Source: Nitrobacter sp051535215 (GTDB taxonomy: Bacteria > Pseudomonadota > Alphaproteobacteria > Rhizobiales > Xanthobacteraceae). Taken from it: a stretch of 64,000 nt of DNA. The stretch spans positions 326,208 to 390,207 of the forward strand of contig NZ_JBPPLY010000003.1 of NCBI RefSeq assembly GCF_051535215.1, read 5' to 3'. The notes beneath the pieces were generated by a model. It was not told the origin of the DNA and did no database searches. It saw only the letters and a program-made list of their open reading frames with translations. Made by a program: the position numbers and the translations under genes. Shown here one piece after another: positions 61,369 through 64,000 of this stretch (positions are counted from its first letter, which is position 1; the number at the start of each line of letters is the position of its first letter).

Positions 61369-62622
61369 ATGGCCGCTCCGATGACATTCAACCATACGGT
61401 GACGGAGCGCTTCCTGCGCTACGTCGTCATCGATACCCAGTCGGACCCGGCGTCTCCGACTTGCCCGTCTACGGAGAAACAGAAGAACCTTGGCCACCTG
61501 CTGGTGCGTGAACTGCAGGAGATCGGCGTGGCGGACGCCCATCTCGACCAGCACGGGTATGTGTATGCGACGATCCCGGCGAACAGCACCAAACAGGTGC
61601 CGATTATCTGCCTCTGCTCGCACATGGACACCTCGCCGGACTGTTCAGGGGCAAACGTCCGGCCACAGATCGTCAGGAATTATCGCGGCGGCGACATTGG
61701 GCTCTGCGGCGATCCGTCGCAGGTGATCCGCACCGCCGACAACCCGGCGCTGGCCGACCAGATCGGCAACGACATCATCACGTCCGACGGCACGACGCTG
61801 CTTGGCGCCGACAACAAGGCTGGCGTCGCCGAGATCATAGACGCCGCCCAGGTGCTGCTTGCCAATCCTCAGATTAAGCATGGCACCATCAAGATCCTTT
61901 TCACGCCGGACGAGGAAATCGGGCGCGGCGTCGACAAGGTCGATCTGAAAAAACTGGGCGCGGCCTTCGCCTACACCATCGACGGCGAGACCGCCGGTCA
62001 TATCGAGGACGAGACGTTCTCCGCCGACGGCGCCGTCATTACCATCGAGGGTGTCAGCGCCCATCCGGGCTTCGCCAAAGGAAAGATGGAGCACGCGATC
62101 AAGATCGCATCCCGCATCGTCGAGCGGCTCCCGAAGGATACGTGCTCGCCCGAAACCACCGATGGACGCGAGGGCTTCCTGCATCCGACCGGCATCAGCG
62201 CCACGCTGGAGCACGCGACGCTCAGCTTCATCGTGCGCGATTTCACCGATGCCGGCCTGAAGGAGAAGGAAGGCCTGCTGGAGAAAATCGTCCGCGACGT
62301 CATGGCGGATTTTCCGCATTCAACGTATCGGTTGGAGATCCATCCGCAGTATCGCAACATGAAGCAGATCGTGGAGCGTTATCCGGAGATCGTTGCCAAC
62401 GCGATGGAAGCCATACGTCGCGCCGGCCTCGCGCCGGTCAAAGGCAGCATTCGCGGGGGCACCGACGGCTCGCGGCTCTCATTCATGGGCCTGCCCTGTC
62501 CGAACATCTTCGCGGGCGAGCACGCGTTCCATTCACGCACCGAATGGGTCAGCGTGCAGGATATGGAAGCGGCAGTCCGCACCATCGTGCATCTTGCCGC
62601 GATCTGGGAAGAACGCGCCTGA
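61369..62622 (+). CDS. pepT: Peptidase T (tripeptidase, M20 family)
   Basis: Zinc aminotripeptidase that releases N-terminal residues from tripeptides in the cytoplasm. 417 residues. Metal ligands: His85 and Asp87 in 'LCSHMDTSPDCSGANV', Asp in 'LLGADNKAGVAEI', Glu pair in 'LFTPDEEIGRGVDKVD', Asp in 'YTIDGETAGHIEDETFSAD', and the last His in 'FAGEHAFHSRTEWVSVQD'. The dimerisation lid ('EGVSAHPGFAKGKMEHAI') is present. The ATG at 61369 or the ATG four codons on could start it. Transcribed in the same direction as the HU gene, 161 bases downstream. Confidence 0.95.
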   Translation: MAAPMTFNHTVTERFLRYVVIDTQSDPASPTCPSTEKQKNLGHLLVRELQEIGVADAHLDQHGYVYATIPANSTKQVPIICLCSHMDTSPDCSGANVRPQIVRNYRGGDIGLCGDPSQVIRTADNPALADQIGNDIITSDGTTLLGADNKAGVAEIIDAAQVLLANPQIKHGTIKILFTPDEEIGRGVDKVDLKKLGAAFAYTIDGETAGHIEDETFSADGAVITIEGVSAHPGFAKGKMEHAIKIASRIVERLPKDTCSPETTDGREGFLHPTGISATLEHATLSFIVRDFTDAGLKEKEGLLEKIVRDVMADFPHSTYRLEIHPQYRNMKQIVERYPEIVANAMEAIRRAGLAPVKGSIRGGTDGSRLSFMGLPCPNIFAGEHAFHSRTEWVSVQDMEAAVRTIVHLAAIWEERA

Positions 62623-62741
62623 CGAGATGGTCGCAATGACGGCATGAATGCGCGGCATGATCGTACAACGAGCCATTGCGACATCGTTAATCTTTCCTAA
62701 ACGTCGGGCGATATGATCCTCGAATCAACGAGGACAGAAAA

Positions 62742-63065
62742 ATGCGCACCAGCTTGCTCGCGGTCATCGGCCTCGCCGCGATGGGATCGACCGGATTGGC
62801 TGCCGACCTTCCCGTGCATAGCCGCATCGGCAAAATCTTCGCCGAGCCTGCCGCTCCTTCGCGCGCGCGCATCGTGCGCGAGGAGGAGAAGGACTATCCC
62901 GAAAGCGCGCTCTATCGATTCCGGTTTCCGCCGCCGGTGCCCGGTTATTACGGACGACCGAACGACTTCTACTATCGTCCCTACTACGAGGACCGTTCGG
63001 TCCTGAGCTATTATTTCGACCGGCTGCCCTACGCCTGCGGATTCTACGGCTACTGCCAGGACTAG
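62742..63065 (+). CDS. Small tyrosine-rich secreted protein, function unknown
   Basis: A 107-residue protein with a clear signal peptide ('LLAVIGLAAMGSTGLAADLP', cleaved near 20) and a mature part of about 86 residues rich in Tyr, Pro and Arg: 'YYGRPNDFYYRPYYEDRSVL' and 'YYFDRLPYACGFYGYCQD'. Two cysteines near the C-terminus could form a bond. A GAGGACAG ribosome site precedes the ATG. I recognise no named family; such small Tyr-rich exported proteins are common in Nitrobacteraceae. It ends 9 bases from the convergent methyltransferase gene. Confidence 0.7.
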   Translation: MRTSLLAVIGLAAMGSTGLAADLPVHSRIGKIFAEPAAPSRARIVREEEKDYPESALYRFRFPPPVPGYYGRPNDFYYRPYYEDRSVLSYYFDRLPYACGFYGYCQD

Positions 63066-63074
63066 AGGCGCCGC

Positions 63075-63932
63075 TCAGGAATTTTGCGCGGTCACGACCC
63101 AGATCGACGCCGGAAGCAAAACCGCCTGCCCTTTGGCGAACGGAGCGAGCGCCCCGTGGACTGACTTCCTGACGATGGCAACGACGTCGGCAGGCTGTCC
63201 CTCGATCGCGCGGCTGGTGGGACCGATCTGAAGGGCTGACTCGACAGCGGCATCGAGCCCACGGCCGATCGCCACATCCAATGTGAGATCGCAAGCCTCC
63301 GTTGACGTGTCGGAAAAGCCGGCCTCGCCGAGGATGCGATGAACGCGGGCTTCGGAGGCGAAGGAAAATGGACCGGGGTCCTCCGGTCCGACTTCGGGCA
63401 GTTTCGGGACATGATTGTAAGCAGCCCGCAGCGGCGCCATCAGCCACGGATTGGCGCGCGCTTCGCGCCAGCACACGAAGGTCAGGCGGCCGCCCGGCCG
63501 CAATGCCTTCCTTAGATTGGCGAACGACGCGGCCGGCTCGGCAAAAAACATTACGCCGAAACGGGAGATGATCAGATCATACCACCCCGGCTTGAACGGA
63601 TAGACACTGGCGTCGGCGAGCCGGAATTCGATCGGAGCGTTTTGTGGCGCGACTTGTCTTGCCCGTTGGAGCATCGGCGCCGAGACGTCGACACCGAGAA
63701 CGCGGCCCGCAGCGCCGACCTTCTCGGCAAACGCCCGCGTGGTGGCGCCGCAGCCGCAGCCGACATCAATGACGCGCTCGCCCGGATGCGATTTGGCGCG
63801 ATCGAGCAGGATCGCCGACACCGGCTCCAGCATCTCATCCTGAGCCTGCTGCCGATCGACCCAACGTTGACCGCCGGGTCCATTCCAGTAAGCGATCTGG
63901 TCCGCGTTCGGTGTCTGGGGACCTTCCGCCAT
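63075..63932 (-). CDS. Class I SAM-dependent methyltransferase
   Basis: 285 residues of the UbiE/small-molecule methyltransferase type. Motif I is 'ERVIDVGCGCGATTRAF' (~52-68), followed by the acidic residue in 'RVLGVDVSAPMLQRARQVA', the 'FRLADASVYPF' strand and 'YDLIISRFGVMFFAEPAASF'. 'LRPGGRLTFVCWREARANPW' is typical of the family that begins 'NADQIAYWNGPGGQRWVDRQ'. The substrate is unknown. It is read minus, toward the secreted-protein gene, and starts 28 bases from the tRNA. Confidence 0.9.
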   Translation of the reverse strand: MAEGPQTPNADQIAYWNGPGGQRWVDRQQAQDEMLEPVSAILLDRAKSHPGERVIDVGCGCGATTRAFAEKVGAAGRVLGVDVSAPMLQRARQVAPQNAPIEFRLADASVYPFKPGWYDLIISRFGVMFFAEPAASFANLRKALRPGGRLTFVCWREARANPWLMAPLRAAYNHVPKLPEVGPEDPGPFSFASEARVHRILGEAGFSDTSTEACDLTLDVAIGRGLDAAVESALQIGPTSRAIEGQPADVVAIVRKSVHGALAPFAKGQAVLLPASIWVVTAQNS

Positions 63933-63960
63933 CGCCGCTCCCGCAGGAACCTGAAATCAA

Positions 63961-64000
63961 TGGTAGGCGGCGAGAGATTCGAACTCCCGACCCTCTCGGT
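63961..64000 (-). tRNA. tRNA 3' part, probably tRNA-Val (cut by window edge)
   Basis: The minus strand reads the 3' half of a tRNA: the end of the anticodon stem, the variable loop GGGTC, the T arm GGGAG-TTCGAAT-CTCTC, acceptor strand GCCGCCT, discriminator A and an encoded CCA (63963-63961). 'CCGAGAGGGTCGGGAGTTCG' is the usual tRNA-Val(TAC) body, but the anticodon itself lies outside the window, so the identity is inferred. Confidence 0.8.

Noticed and set aside
61191..61391. Small frames on both strands between the HU gene and pepT
   Set aside because: They overlap known genes, lack ribosome sites and show no motif. The 161-base gap is left as non-coding.

Overview
The window looks like chromosomal DNA of an alphaproteobacterium of the Nitrobacteraceae (Bradyrhizobium/Rhodopseudomonas/Nitrobacter/Afipia group). 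This is an inference from the high G+C, the gene order (rpsB-tsf-pyrH-frr-uppS-cdsA-dxr-rseP-bamA-lpxD-fabZ-lpxA-lpxI-lpxB; nuoA-N), LpxI in place of LpxH, a short ProRS, DUF1467 and DUF3551 proteins, and dispersed palindromic repeats of a kind I associate with this family. The genus cannot be fixed from the sequence alone. Nearly all of the window is core genome; there is no CRISPR array, no insertion sequence and no prophage.

Layout. 1-8050: the start of comEC (minus, cut by the window edge), a small P-loop kinase, divergent glnS and gltX, gltA for citrate synthase, and an amidohydrolase. 8145-23312 (all minus): one long envelope/translation cluster. It is read from rpsB and tsf through pyrH and frr to undecaprenyl-PP, CDP-diacylglycerol and MEP isoprenoid synthesis, then RseP, BamA and the lipid A enzymes. 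A clear promoter and a leader with a tandem repeat sit upstream of rpsB, and a terminator-like hairpin sits between rpsB and tsf. 23673-35184 (almost all minus): a secreted caspase-fold protein that has lost both catalytic residues, dnaE, a previously uncalled 33-residue membrane peptide behind an SOS-like operator, a small unknown protein, pyrF, a DUF3551 secreted protein (plus), lolD-lolC and proS.

35360-40775 (minus): a five-gene copper module made of a DUF2946 protein, a TonB-dependent receptor, a PCu(A)C chaperone, a YcnI-like protein and a CopC-CopD fusion. Together they would move copper across the outer membrane, hold it in the periplasm and pass it through the inner membrane. 40849-59897 (minus): the complete 14-gene respiratory complex I operon nuoA-N. 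It has an FkbM-type methyltransferase inserted between nuoD and nuoE and a palindromic repeat between nuoI and nuoJ. It continues almost without gaps into birA, RNase J, methylmalonyl-CoA epimerase and a DUF1467 protein.

60227-64000: a small conserved membrane peptide, tRNA-Asp, an HU protein, peptidase T, a small tyrosine-rich secreted protein, a SAM methyltransferase, and the 3' part of a second tRNA, probably tRNA-Val, cut by the window edge.

The items most worth following up are the 33-residue peptide with its operator (29973-30134), the catalytically dead caspase (23673-26144), the methyltransferase inside the nuo operon, the histidine-rich NuoL loop, and the several families of palindromic repeats.
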